In this document: positions 13,401 through 25,240 of the stretch, piece after piece
Position numbering within the stretch: the first letter of the stretch is position 1
Layout: each line of letters opens with the position of its first letter
Source of the DNA: Erythrophleum ivorense
Lineage: Eukaryota > Streptophyta > Magnoliopsida > Fabales > Fabaceae
Assembly (NCBI GenBank): GCA_026724425.1
Contig: JAIUCV010000011.1
Location: forward strand, 6,283,501-6,347,500
DNA length: 64,000 bases
Direction of reading: 5' to 3'
Program-made: the position numbers and the translations under genes
Notes under the pieces: model-generated
The model's input: the letters and a program-made list of their open reading frames with translations, nothing else
Database searches by the model: none
Told to the model about the DNA's origin: nothing

Positions 13401-16400
13401 TTGCACTTATAGAAGTATAGATATATATTATAAAGTATAAACAAACATGTAAATATAGCCTGATAATTTATCAAAAAGATTAACATGTAAAAGGAAATGC
13501 AGATTTTATTAAGAAATAATAAATATTGGAGAAAAATAGAAGAGCATGCAAACCTTTGCCATGGAAGTTAAAATATCAGCCAAGAAAAAATCAGAGAATG
13601 ATATTGCCTGTTTTAATGAAAGAAAGAAGGGGAAAAAAATTAGATCATACTTAAACATTGTTACCAATGAAAAAAAAAATTCAAGACATCAATTAACAAG
13701 GGATGGAATGAAGCAAGGGTAAAATTAGGCTCAAATCTTAAGAAATTAAGAAGTGAAGTACATGAATATTTCTCTCCTAAGAATCCTTAGTACTGCTATA
13801 ATTCCCAAGTATCTTACAGGAAAGACATTAAATAGTTTCAACTTTCAACCCAAAGCCCCTTCAAAAAGTGTAATTCTGTAAGTAAAAGTATACGTGCATG
13901 TACACTAATAGCTTCTTTGGTTGATGGCACCCTCACCAAAAAGATGTGATAACTAGGCCATAATTATGACTAATTTGTTATGCATAATCCAGCCAGCTAT
14001 ACTTATCACTTCATTAAACTTAGAACAGCATGTATTTGAGCATCTGCATGCACTGGTTGCATGCTTCTTTGATAGCTGTCAGGGGGAAGGAAGACTTGCA
14101 GGGATCATTTTTACTAATTTTATGAACAATGAACCCAGAGAAGAAGTAAATAAGTTCAATAAAACATTCGCTAACTCTAAGTATTAATTTATTTCAAGAT
14201 AGTGCCTGCAGGAATATACTAACAGAAAATATCCAAGTAAAAGTAAACTCACCTGTAATGGGAAAACTATTCGCCAGAGTGTCCTCAGAAAGTAATACCG
14301 GGATGAAAGATAGAAGATATCAAAGGGAAATATCAGAATCATTGTAACAGCAGCATACAAAAGCACCTGCAGAAGAGTACAAATCAGATTCAAAACAATA
14401 CCAACAAGCTGAAAAAGGACACACAAACATGCAAGTAAAAACTTGCCAATCAAAGGCAAATTAACAAAATGCGGTAAAAAAAATAATTCTGTGATTACTG
14501 CACTTATTTTCTGCATCAAGATTAACCCTAGAGTGAAACTAACTATACTTTCCTCTAGTGAAATATAAAAAGTAGATATAGGCTAATGTATGTTGAATAT
14601 CTCATTCATTTTGATACTAGACAGCTTCAATGATTCAGAAAGACAGGTGCTGCCTTTCTACCAATGAAGAACTTAAAAAAGTTGTCTACTGTAAGCAAAC
14701 TTATTTTTTGGTCCATCAAAAAATTGCACTACACAACAAGATGGAGCCCATTCTCCTCCAATAAGTCACCCTGACCCACTCCCAATGAGGTTTGAAATTA
14801 GGACCTCCAAGATAGAATATGCAATGTTCAACTATCAGGATACCCCCCTTGGGGACACTCCAATATTAATATGGATATGATGGAAGTATACTATTTGCAG
14901 AATATTTATAAAGAAAAAAAAAAAGCACATTTCTTTAATAGGAGTCCCCATCCCAGTCTAAGTGAAACATTGGCTTATCAAACAAAATCACACTCCAACA
15001 AACTAGATGGAGGACATCGTTGCAACCTTATGGCAGTGACATAAACAGCGCTCATAACCAAAGACATTTTGGCATTTTGCAAAGATGTGTACTAAATTCT
15101 CTCAAAGAATTTCATCACCACCAATCATTAGTTTGTTAATGAAAAGTGTAAAACCGTAAACATATAAATAAACATCATAATGTAATTATCTAGTGACAGA
15201 ATAAGTGAATAGTAGTATACTAGAATAAAAAAGTGACAATCAACAACTAATAAGGGTGGATGCGTCTATTACACTGGTTGCGATGCAGCATATGAGACTT
15301 CTCCATGAGAATAAAGATAAAGATATGCTGTCATACTGGTTGGAACAATAATTGTCATCCATGTGGCACACTGCAATCACAACATAAAAGTCCAAAAGGC
15401 CAGTCAAGCATTCAAGACTAAGTAATTAAAAAGAGAAAAGAAAAAAGGGGGAAAAAGGAAGAAAAGGGTGAGAAGAAAGCCATGAAAACGTGCCAATATA
15501 GCAATATGATAACAGTACCTGATGACCAAAGCATCAATAACTAAGACAAGGAAAAAGGGTAATGAAAGCTGATTCAAAAATATAATACTTTTTACCTTCC
15601 ATATTTCTCTGTGAGAAAGATGGTTCTGATCAAGATCAAATATTTTTGCATAACTGACACCAGCTTGAGCAAAAAACCATAAGTTGATTCCCCAGAGCCA
15701 GACCATCAAAGTCTGAAATATAAAAGTTAGACTAAATGCATTGATAGGCAAAGAATATAAAGATCATTAAATTTAGCATCTTTCCCTTTAAACCAGATGC
15801 AAAAATACTAGTGCACAGAGACTGTGGCACACACATGTGCACACACAAAAGGAAAAAGAGAGAGAGAGAGAGAGAACAACCACAAGAAGAAGAGGATTGT
15901 AATACAAAAATGCCTCATATAGAAATAAATCCCGCTTGTCTGCACTCATTCTCATGACAGAGTCCCATCCAATCTGCAATTTTGACATACAACCAACAAC
16001 AGATAGTGGCAATATGGATAAGATCTTTGTATTAAGGTGATATTGTCTCAATGTCATTTATTATGAGCATCCCACAGTGCTATTGAGGAAAAATGTTGCA
16101 AAGAGATTGACCTTACAACAGATGAAGCCCCAGCCAAGGAACAGTAGTACCTAGACATACATCTGAATTAGATTCTGAAGAAGTAGAATACCCAGAATAG
16201 AAAGGAAAACAAAAAAAAAAGGGAGAGAAGGAATAAGCAAAAGAAGGCACCCAATAGACCTAAAGTTAAACAACAACTCATGATTACAATAATGTAAACA
16301 ACTCCAGTAAAAGGAATTTGATGATTGACTCTGCTCAACAAAATTATGTCAACCAACTGCATCTTTTTATTTCTAAAAGAATTAAGATAAGGGTAGCTCT

Positions 16401-16950
16401 ACAAGAATGAAATGAAAACATTTGATCTTGTGTTTATTCAAATAACTGCTAGTGTGTTTGGAAAAATGGTGAGAAACCTTAAAAGCACTTTTGCCTACCC
16501 ACTTTTGCCTGAAGCAACATTCTATTGCTTTATTCAAACCATGGTTTTGGAAACCAAAACATTTTTCCAAACATGCACTGCATCTTATTCAGTCTAAAAA
16601 AGAGTTACCACTGCATCAAAAGAAAACAAAAATAAACCTTGAATCTCCATAATAAAATAGGCGAGGGCATTATTGCAGAAGCACTTATTGGAGTTGTGGC
16701 ACCCCTCAAATCGTTTAACTCTAATGAATGCAATAAACCTTCATCAACACCATTTTCCACTTCACTTGCATCTGGGAATTACACAGCTATAAGATAAGAG
16801 AGAATATGCATAGAGGAAAAAGTTTAAATAGTAACAGAGCTCATAACTCATGGACTTATAAACCAAGTTACCAAGATCAGAGACAACAGGTCTGCTTCCA
16901 GACTTCCGTAAGTGCGGACTATTAGTAGGAATCACAAGACCTCCAACCAT
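7412..16950 (-). CDS. EXS-domain (ERD1/XPR1/SYG1) multi-pass membrane protein
   Basis: Thirteen exons join in one frame: 16872-16950, 16638-16771, 16112-16150, 15881-15973, 15596-15712, 15275-15370, 14253-14366, 13554-13607, 13193-13240, 10060-10210, 9568-9733, 8056-8125 and 7412-7669. They total 1419 nt, 472 aa plus stop. The N terminus (TNSPHLRKSGSRPVVSDL) and the EXS core (KIGWDSVMR; YAKIFDLDQNHLSHRE; LIFPFDIFYLSSRYYFLRTL; ALKYSTAVPVIFLSALKYH; DVTRDWDL; FRRFQWIFFRVENE) match the plant EXS proteins of the Arabidopsis At5g35730 type. These have no N-terminal SPX domain. Several hydrophobic segments indicate a multi-pass protein, probably of the Golgi or secretory system. XPR1/PHO1 relatives export phosphate, but transport by this short class is inference. 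I chose the ATG at 16950; an in-frame ATG at 16998 would add 16 residues. The intron between exons 9 and 10 is 2982 bp and carries transposon insertions. Confidence 0.93.
11145..12111. mobile_element. Non-autonomous TIR element, Mutator-like, in an EXS intron
   Basis: The two ends are inverted copies of about 70 bp. The left end begins GGGGAAACTACATTTGAAAC, and the reverse complement of the right end begins GGGGAAACTACATTTAACCC. The similarity continues through a CTAATTA / CTTTGG(C/T)ACAT stretch. The 967-bp element lies in the 3-kb intron between exons 9 and 10 of the EXS gene. Its interior is less AT-rich than the flanks and holds short open frames on both strands (about 11541-11892) that match no family I know. 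Direct duplications beside the ends are imperfect (AATTCTTAA against AATTTACTA), so the superfamily is inferred from long TIRs starting with G. It could be a gene-fragment carrier (Pack-MULE type), but no donor gene is recognisable. Confidence 0.72.
12378..12694. mobile_element. Mutator-type MITE with 9-bp target duplication
   Basis: This 317-bp element lies in the same EXS intron. Its ends are long imperfect inverted repeats of roughly 60-100 bp: TTAAGTTTATTAATTGTTTC on the left pairs with AAAGTTTATTTATTGTTTTG read from the right, and both continue into TTTGGTCCC. It is flanked by the direct repeat AATATTTTT (12369-12377 and 12695-12703), the 9-bp size typical of Mutator-like insertions. The duplication is low-complexity, so it is supportive rather than decisive. 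There is no coding capacity. Confidence 0.72.
16451..16580. mobile_element. Small foldback MITE, possibly hAT type, in an EXS intron
   Basis: An inverted repeat frames about 130 bp: AGTGTGTTTGGAAAAATG on the left and CATTTTTCCAAACATGCACT on the right. It lies in an intron of the EXS gene, between exons 2 and 3. Ends of the form (T)AGTG...TTTGG are common in plant hAT MITEs. I could not find a clean 8-bp duplication, so the class is uncertain. Confidence 0.5.
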
Positions 16951-18600
16951 AGATGACAACAGAAAAGAAAGATGCAATTGTGGTGGTAGCTCTTCCACTG
17001 TACCAAAAACCTGGCAACCTGCAATAGTTGAAAGGACAGAAATAATTCTATAATAAATAGACTAATTTTATAATAAAAACCAAATTTACTAATAGGAAAG
17101 AATGGAGGAGATGGATTGAATAAAAAAGTATAGAAGGCCTATTATGAGAGTTCATATGGTGTTCATCCACACAATTAATTAATAAGCAGGATTAGATTGC
17201 CTGAAAGGAAATAACAGTAAATCAACAGATGATACAGCATACAAGCCTCGCATAAAACAAGTTTATTAGCATGAGCTACACTGTAAAATTAAATAAAGCA
17301 TAAAAGCTATAATAATAGAAACAGAGATTTATCATTTCCAAATAAATTTAAACATCTGAAAAATCTGAAATATTGTTAGCCAGATTTAGATACCAGATAA
17401 CTATATATTATGTACTGCAAAACCAAAATTAAATGATTAGCACATTAGATAAATATGCACTATGAGGTCAAGTATAAAGTAGAAGTTGCTTTGGAATCTC
17501 CAAAGAGAAAAAACAAAAAGTTGGGGGGGGGGGGTTCCTGTATCCTATTTCAAGTATAATATTGACATGATTCTTTCAAACTTATAACTAGTTTCAGATA
17601 TAAAGTTTATGTAAATCCATCCTAAATCAATTGGGTTTTTCCAAACATCCTCTAAAATCATGTCCTGAACGTGACCAAAAGTCCAAAACCACCCAGGTGC
17701 ATTGACAGAACCACCAAATTTCACATTTCTGGGTCTCCACCAACCTGTTTGGTGGTACCTCCGTCTGTAAAGTACTTTCGATAGGCAAATTTAGACAAAG
17801 ATCAGCTCTGATAATTTTGCCAAAACAAAATGCTGAAACACTCAAGTCTCAGTCTGTTTAGTATAACCGTAATGAATCAGTCACAATGTACTAAAGGAAA
17901 CTATTGTAAGCGACCAAAATTAAAAATATTCTACCAGTTAGTAAACCAAAGCATAACAAAACTTCTGCTACAAACATATAATGATGATTCTATTAAAACT
18001 ACTAGAACCACGGTTCAAGAACTACAGCGATTAATATGCACGATGACAATGACAGACAGAATAATCACCTCGCAAGTAAGAAGTCGCTGAAAACTATCAT
18101 ATAATTAACTTCATTAGTAGCCTGTCACGACCCAAATCGGAAAATTCCAACAAACTTTACGAGATCAAATATGGAATTGACCATGAAAATATTCATCCAA
18201 AAACCAGAGAGATACACTAAAAGTAAATTATAGCATGCATAAGAGGACAAAAACAAGATAAAATGGAGAAGAGATCACCAAAACAGCAGATAACGAACCT
18301 AATCTGAAGAGAGTGTGTGAGAAAAACAATGGCTCTGATTGTTGGATGATTTTTGCGTAAGGTAAGATTATGACTTGTGAGGTTGGCTGGATCTGCACCT
18401 CACATGGCGGAGAAGGTTGATGGTGATTTGAGTAAGAACGAAGGCGAGAAAACGCGTAATATTTGAATTGGCCAAGGGCCGATGCTGCAAATTTAAGAAT
18501 TCGTAGGACTGGTATGGGATTTGATGGGTACCCCAAATTTAAAAGGAATGTCCGCTTTCGCCGTCCCAAAGCCCTGTAGAAAATGATGATCCTAAGCGTA
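16951..18600 (-). other. 5' untranslated region, leader intron and promoter of the EXS gene
   Basis: No coding family is seen here. An acceptor-like TTGCAG at about 17021-17026 (minus sense) lies just upstream of the first coding exon. A donor-like AG/GTTCGT at about 18295 closes a higher-GC block at 18300-18570. This suggests a non-coding first exon at about 18300-18570 and a leader intron of roughly 1.3 kb. A run of eleven or more G lies at about 17523-17534. The splice sites are inferred by eye only. Confidence 0.45.
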
Positions 18601-20700
18601 GAGCACTCTGTTTTTTTTTTTTTTTTTGGTTCGTTGAGATGTTTAAATTGTATAATTTTTTATTATAAAATATACGTTAATTTTTTAAAAGTTAAAATAT
18701 AATTAAAATAATTTTAAAAATAATATTAATTTCTTTGATCAAAAACATAATTTTTTAAGTTAAAATATAATTAAAATAACTTTAAAAATAATGTTAATTT
18801 TATATTAAAAATATTATTTATAAAGTTGAATTACACAATAAGTTAAACTAATACCAGATTCACCTAAAAGTTTATGCAACCTTAGGTTTAAAAAGAGAAA
18901 ATCATTACAAGAATATGTTTGGTCAATATTAAGCAATGTTTATTAAAAAAAAAAAAGAGACTGGACTAATAAATTTAATCAAAAAACCAATGAATCAACC
19001 AGTAATCTAATCCAACAAATCTTTAAAGATTAGTCAATTTTAAGAAATATATCTCAAAATGTTAGGATTTCATATGAAGCATTGGTCTTATCCAATTATG
19101 TAACAATGCTTTCATGGATAGAAACTTTCTTTCTCTCCTTAATTTTAGGCAATGTGGGATTTCTTTTTCTCTCAACCTTACATTCATTATTTATTAATTC
19201 ACTAGTGTCATTGCCAAAAATAAAAATGAACACAAAGGTACAATGAAGTGGGTGAGGAGTTTCAGCAAGTCCACTCATGCTAAGGACATAAGGTGGATGG
19301 CCCCAACTTCTTTCTTTTAATCTTTTGCAAAATGCTTCATGATGTACTAAATATCATTTTAGTTTGAACTTTGTTTTTGGATTAGTTGATCAATCTAGTT
19401 GCAAGCCTAGCATTAGAAATGATGATTAAGATTTCAATCTAGTTTGAGCTATGTACTCAAAATCATAAAATAAAAATTGTTAAGCAACTAATATTTCCAT
19501 ATGCCTTACAAAGGAAATGAAGTAACGAATAGGGTTGTTAGCCTATATTGGGTCTTGAAAGTTCAACAACGCACTAGTATTTTATTTGGTTTGCATATAA
19601 ATCCTTGTCATAATGCATCTTAAAGCAAAAAACTAAGGTCAATTTTAAATGTATAGTTTGTTTGAAAAATACAAATATATAAATCAAAGAGAATAAAAGG
19701 GATAAAATTGAAGAGTCAACACATGTACACAAATATTGGTAAAAGCTAATAAAGAACTTGGTATTTAATCATTCAATGATGACCCCTCAATTTGCTGAGT
19801 TGCTTTATGCATGTTTTGGATTGCAAGGTTTCTTTGGCAATGTTGTTACACTATTGTAGTGATTAATGATGTTGTATGACCAAAAAGGTATATCTCATTC
19901 ACATAAATATATATAATGTTTGTCATATGATGCAATGTGCTATTATTAAGCAGTAATAAGCTCATTAGTAAGTAGTATATTAGTCATTCTTAATTCGAAA
20001 TATATATATATATGTTTAATTATCTCTGGTTCAATTATGGTTGAATCAATAAATCATAAACTAATATTTTCACCAATTCAATGACTAATTTGGTTTTAAA
20101 AATAATGGTATCAAGAAGCCATCTTACAAGTCATAAGATGCTGAGTCCATTAGACATGACATATTCACCAATCTTCAAAGGTGAAGCTCTAATGTACAAA
20201 AAAAAAAAAATCGAACTTCAACATTTCAAATAAGAGTTCAACTTGTCCTCTTATGCACTTCATCACATTTTTTGTGACACAATATGCTACATCTTAAAGT
20301 TGAAGCATTCTTTTACAAAGTTAGAAACACAAAGACCAACAAGATTTGTTCTTAACGTTTTTAACTCTATCCATCACATGCATATGTTAGTGATAATTGT
20401 AGAATCACAACATAGCGAATTTGAAAAGTAAACTATTATGAGGATCTTTGAAATATGCATGTTTCATTAATTTAGGTTTTTAAAAAATTACTATCATTTG
20501 ACTTCAAAACTTTAAAAGACTTATTAATATGATCATGTCTTGAATTAAATTGATGATTTAACATAGTTCACAACAAGACATATGATATTAATGAATTTGT
20601 GAACATTTTAGAGTCAACTGATGATAAATATTTTCTAAGAACTAAATTAAGGAAACATTTATTTTTTAGGAACCTAAATATTAGTTTATTAAAAATATAA
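18601..20700. other. AT-rich intergenic stretch
   Basis: About 2.1 kb between the EXS 5' region and the telomere-like tract. It is strongly AT-rich, with a poly-T run at 18611-18626 and poly-A runs near 18943 and 20198. Scattered short open frames match no family. I see no gene here. Confidence 0.6.
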
Positions 20701-20913
20701 AGACTTCATATTCAAAGTGTAGTTTATGGTTTATGGATCAAGGTTGAAGGTTCAAGGGTTAAGGTTTGGGTCAAGGTAAAAGGCTTATCATTTATGGTTT
20801 GCTATTTGCAATTTAAGGCTGGAGGTTTAAGTTTCAATATGTACATTTTAGGGTTTATCTTTAAAAGTTTAGAATATAACATTTAGGGCTCAAAGTTTAG
20901 GATTCAAGATTTA
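20701..20913 (+). repeat. Degenerate telomere-like GT-rich tract, left part
   Basis: The plus strand is a loose array of GGTTTAAGG, GGTTTATGG, GGTTCAAGGG and GGGTTTA words, variants of the plant telomere unit TTTAGGG. It breaks off at the solo LTR (20914) and resumes at once beyond it (23154), so the two parts were one tract before the insertion. Confidence 0.65.
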
Positions 20914-23153
20914 TGTGAGGACCGGACAAAAGAAATAAAAAGGGGGGAGGGTTTTATTTATATTAGAATATATATGTGTTTTTTTCCTTCATCATTTCGC
21001 TGGAGCTTCCTTTTCTTCTTCTTCCCGTTGCCTTTCCTTTCTGCTTCTGTTCATCGTCTCTGCGCGTCTGAAGTTTCCTCGAGCTGGCGTCGTCCTCTGT
21101 CCACCGGAGAGTCGCCGTCGGAGTCGCGTAGTTGTACCCAAGTCTTCCCCGCTGCTGGCTCGAGCTCGACGACGCGAAGGAGGGAGCTATTTGAGCCGTC
21201 GGTCAGGTGAGTTATTTCCTCCATTTTTGGCACGCCTCTCCTCCATTTCCGGTCACTGTGACCTTCCCTAAACCATAGCTCCTGCTTATTCTCTCCCCGT
21301 CGGCCTATCCCTGCTCTAAGGAATGAGAAGAATAGTGAAATCCTCCCTTTAAGCGTGCTGGCCGATGGAGAGCAAAGGAAGAGAAAATTATTATTTTTTG
21401 GGTTATCTAACAGTATAGGGTGTGTATAATCCTTGAAATTTCTGCTTCCTTAAAGTGATATATGAGTTTAAAGAGGAAATAAGATTTTATGGAGGGAGTT
21501 AAGCTAAGAGTGGCTGTGGCTTGTGAATAGGGTTCAGAAAATGAACAGAGTGTATTAATAGCTGTGGAGTTATGAAAAAAAAATGAAATGAAAATGAAAA
21601 ATGATGATTAAATGACCATAGTGATCTATGTAGTGATTTGGGTAAGTTTTGATGTATTAGGAAGTTCTATGAACATTGGAGGTGAAGGAAGCTAACCTTT
21701 CAAGGAGGAACAAACAGCGTGCTGTTGGGACACTGTCTGTGAGTAAATAATAGGTTTTCTTTTGGAATAACTATTATGACCATGGGTCCGATATCACTAC
21801 GCATTATTTATTTTATTCTATTGATTTTATTTTATTTTATTTTTCTCCTCTCTTTTTTTTTTTTTTTTGGTTCTTCCTTGTTATCCTATGTGAGTTAAAC
21901 TTATGTCATATACATGCTGGTGAGAATGATTTGATCTTGAAAGGGAGTTTTATCGGAGAAGTAACTTTTATCTGCGTATCTTTTAATTGGTCTTAGAAAG
22001 TATTTATTTATATAGGAATAAAATTAGGTATTCGTACTATTTTGTTAGTAATTGATAATTGAGTTAATTTTAGTTCCTTATAGTCTAAACCCCTATATAT
22101 ATATATGTTTGGTTAATGATAGATACATATATATATATATATATATATACGTAGAACTAGAATACTGGTTAGCATTAACCAGGTACCTTCCTTGTCAGCG
22201 TGAGCTCTAGGCATTGGGGGAAAATTAGTGACTAGGCAGGTCAAGCGGGTGAAGGAAACTGAGTGAAAAAGGAGCTGCCTGTTAGGTGTAGCTGCCCGAG
22301 TGAAACGGGTAAGGAGCTGCCAACGAGGTGTAGCCGTCCTCAGGAAATATGAATTAGGACGCATAAGTAAGAAGGGTAGAAAAGGAGCTGCCCGTTAGGT
22401 GTAGCCGCCCGAGTAAATCGGGTAAGGAGCTGCCAATGAGGTGTAGCCGCTACCTTCCCTAACAGGATGATAAACCTTTATTAAGTAATCCCACCTAGGA
22501 ACATTAGGTCCAGTGGGTACTGTTACATGTAATGGGTTGTGGTTTGTTGAATTTTAACGTGCGTCAATTAAATTCTTTTCTTTCCTCTTTTAAATCATGG
22601 GTTATGAGCCTTGAGTTAAATTGAGAAAATCTATTATTTGCTCACTGAGTTGTCTCACCCCGTTAATCTTATTTTTTTTTTTTCAGATAGCGTCACAGGA
22701 TCTGATCCGCCTCCCTCATTGTAGATTTTGAGGCATAGTGGTGGTAAGCCTCCATTTTGGAGCTGGGGGCTTCATTTTTTTGTTGTTGTCTGTAGTATTG
22801 AGAAAGGAAAATGTATTGTAAAGTATTTCAAAAGTATGACCAATGGTTGTAGGTTTTGTTTTCCTCTTTCCCCATTTTGGTTATTCGATGTATTGAATGA
22901 TTGGCTGATGAGAGCGGAGCTCTCTATTGTTAATTCTGTAGAAATCTGGCTGTTTGTAGAAATTTGGGATGTCCTATTTACATGGGACACTCTGCCGAAA
23001 TTTCTATAAAAAGTTAGAGTACAAGGAAAAAGGGTTACATATATATCTATACCAAATGAGATAAGGTTAAAGTAATCAATTAAGCCGTAGCTAAGAACCC
23101 TATATGGGTTCCCCATGTAAGTTACCCCTTCTCTCGGTGAGTAGGGTGTGACA
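20914..23153 (+). mobile_element. Solo LTR (2240 bp) of an LTR retrotransposon
   Basis: The block starts TGTGAGGACCGG and ends GGGTGTGACA, the TG...CA form of LTR ends. It is flanked by the direct repeat ATTTA at 20909-20913 and 23154-23158. It splits a continuous telomere-like tract. Inside, a T/A-rich TATA-like zone (about 20950-20970) precedes a C/T-rich, higher-GC leader, then a donor-like GTCAG/GTGAGT at about 21203-21212 and a polypyrimidine-AG acceptor-like site at about 22685. No primer-binding site, gag or pol follows, so this is a solo LTR left by recombination. The open frame at about 20976-21210 is Ser/Arg-rich and matches no known family. Orientation follows the TATA and leader order and is inferred. 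Lineage is unknown. Confidence 0.75.
22270..22455 (+). repeat. Nested tandem repeats inside the solo LTR
   Basis: Four copies of AGGAGCTGCC followed after four bases by AGGTGTAG start at 22270, 22312, 22383 and 22425. The spacing is 42, 71 and 42 bp, so a two-unit block has been duplicated with a 113-bp period. Each first unit ends CCCGAGT and a CGGGTA, which can pair with each other. The repeats are GC-rich compared with the flanks and lie within the LTR. Confidence 0.8.
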
Positions 23154-25240
23154 ATTTAAGGTTAAAGGCATATGGCTTAAGTTTCAAAGTATAAGATTTA
23201 AGATTTTACATTACAGTTAAGGATGTAAGGTTTAAGATTTAAGATTAAAGGTTCATAATTTAATAATGCATAGGTTTAAAGGTTAGGGTTTAGGTTTATA
23301 GGTATAAGGTATAGTTTTTAGGTGTTTGGATTTAAGGTTCAGGGCTTAGGTTTAGGGTTAAAGGTTTATGATTTAGCATTTAGGTTTTAGGGTTTAAGTT
23401 TTTGATTCATAGTTTAAAGTTAAAGTTTTATATTTTAGGGTTAGGTGTAGGGTTATGAGTTTAGGTTTTAGTACTTAAGGTTTAGTGTCTTGGTTTTAAG
23501 GTTTTGGATTTTAGGATTTCAAATTTGGAATTTAGGAATTTTAGGTTTGATATTAAATTTCAAGGTGAGGGGACTAGGGTTTAGGGTACAGGTTTAAGGA
23601 TCTAGGTTTTAGACTCACAAGTTAAGATTTTATGGTTTAAGTTTAGGGTTTTAGAGTTAAGGCATAGGATTTAAATGTAGGATTTAGGGTTTAGGATTTA
23701 GAATTTGGATTCAATGTTTAAGAGTTCACTTTTGGATTTAGGGTTTAGGGATTAATGTATAAGGTCGTTGGTTTATGTTTTAGATTTATTATTTTATGAT
23801 TTAGGGTTTACAAGTTTATGGGTTAAATTGAAAATCTAGTCTTTTATATATATGGTTTGGGGCTTAGAATGTATAATTTAAGGTTTAGGTTTTAAAATTA
23901 GGATATAAATTGTAGGGTATAGGGTTTGTGATTTAGTGCTTAATGATTTTAGTTTAAAGTTTATGGTTTATGGTTGAGACTTTGGTGCTTTTGGTTATAT
24001 TTTAGATTTTATTTTTTGGGTTTAGGGTTTTTTGTTTAAGATTTAAGGTTTATTATTTTATGATTTAGGGTTTGAGAATCTAGTGTTTTAAATACATAGT
24101 TTGGGGGCTTAAGATGTATGATTTAGAGTTTAGGTTTTTTTAATTAGTATATAAAGTATAGTATATAGGGTTTGGGATTTAGTGCTTGGTGTATTTGGTT
24201 TATGGTTGAGGCTTGGGAGCTTTTGGTTATGGAATTCAAGTTTGTGGTTTATGGTTAAGGCTTTGGAGCTTTTTGGTTATATAATTTAGGTTTTGGATTT
24301 CAGGTTTTTAGGTTTATGGTTTAGATTTTATATTTTAGGGTTTAGAGTTTTTTTTTTATATAGGATTTATGATGTATGGTTTGGGGTTTTTGATTTGAGG
24401 TTAAGGTTTTAGGTTGCAAGTTTGGGATTTAAGTTTTAGTTTTTAAGATTTGGATTTAAGGTTTACTATTTTGGTGTTAAGGTTGTAGGTTTTAAGGTAT
24501 AGGGCTTAAAGTAAGGGTCTATGTTTATGATTTTGTGGTTTAAGGTTTGACTTTGCATATTATGGTTTATGTTTTATATTTTTGGCATTTAGGGATTAGG
24601 GTTTAGATTTTAGGGTTTATGCTTGTTGGTTTTGGCTTTACATTTAATGTTTGGGATTTAGAGCTATAGTTCCTTATTTGTTTATAAGGATATTAGTTTA
24701 GGTTTTGAGGTCCAGTGGCTATGGTTTAAGAGTTAAGGTATATAATTTAGTGATTTTAGTTTGAGGCCTAGACTTTATGGTATAAAATTTGAATTTAAGG
24801 TCTAAGGGTTTAGATTATACGTTTTAAGTTTTAGATTAAGGGTTTATAATGTAGTGTTTAGAGTTTAAGGCTTTGGATTTAAGGTTTAAGTTTTTTCCTT
24901 TTTTGTGTATGATATAGGATTTTAGGTTTGGGATTTAGTATTTAGAGTTTAGATTTTGATTTTCAACTTTAAAGGATAGGGTTTATTTATACTTGAAATT
25001 TTTTAAGGTGAAATGTTTTGTATTTATGATTCTAAGGTTAAGGTTTCAAAGATTTAGTGTTTTTTAGTTTAGAGTTTTGGTATTAAATTTAAAATTTAGG
25101 ATTTTAGTGTTTGCACTTTTCATTTTATTTTATTTTTTGGTTGTTTAAAGTTTAAGGTTTTGGTTTAAAGTATTATGGTTGAAGCTTTAAGGTTTTGAAA
25201 CTTCAAATTTAGGATTTGATATTTTAAATATAAAGGTATA
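23154..25240 (+). repeat. Degenerate telomere-like GT-rich tract, main part
   Basis: About 2.1 kb of plus strand reads as variants of TTTAGGG: GGTTTAGGG, GGTTTAAGG, GGATTTAGG, GGTTTATGG and GGTTTTAGG, spaced mostly 6-9 bp apart. Purines and G/T are strongly biased to one strand, with very little C. Perfect TTTAGGGTTTA occurs several times, for example near 23580, 23740 and 24020. The array is too diverged to be an active telomere. It fits an old interstitial telomeric repeat or a satellite grown from one. Confidence 0.65.

Noticed and set aside
20976..21210. Ser/Arg-rich open frame in the solo LTR
   Set aside because: Its composition follows the C/T-rich leader, it has no family likeness, and it ends at a donor-like site. 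It is better explained as LTR leader sequence.
22772..23116. 114-codon minus-strand open frame in the solo LTR
   Set aside because: It lies wholly inside the LTR and has no family likeness.
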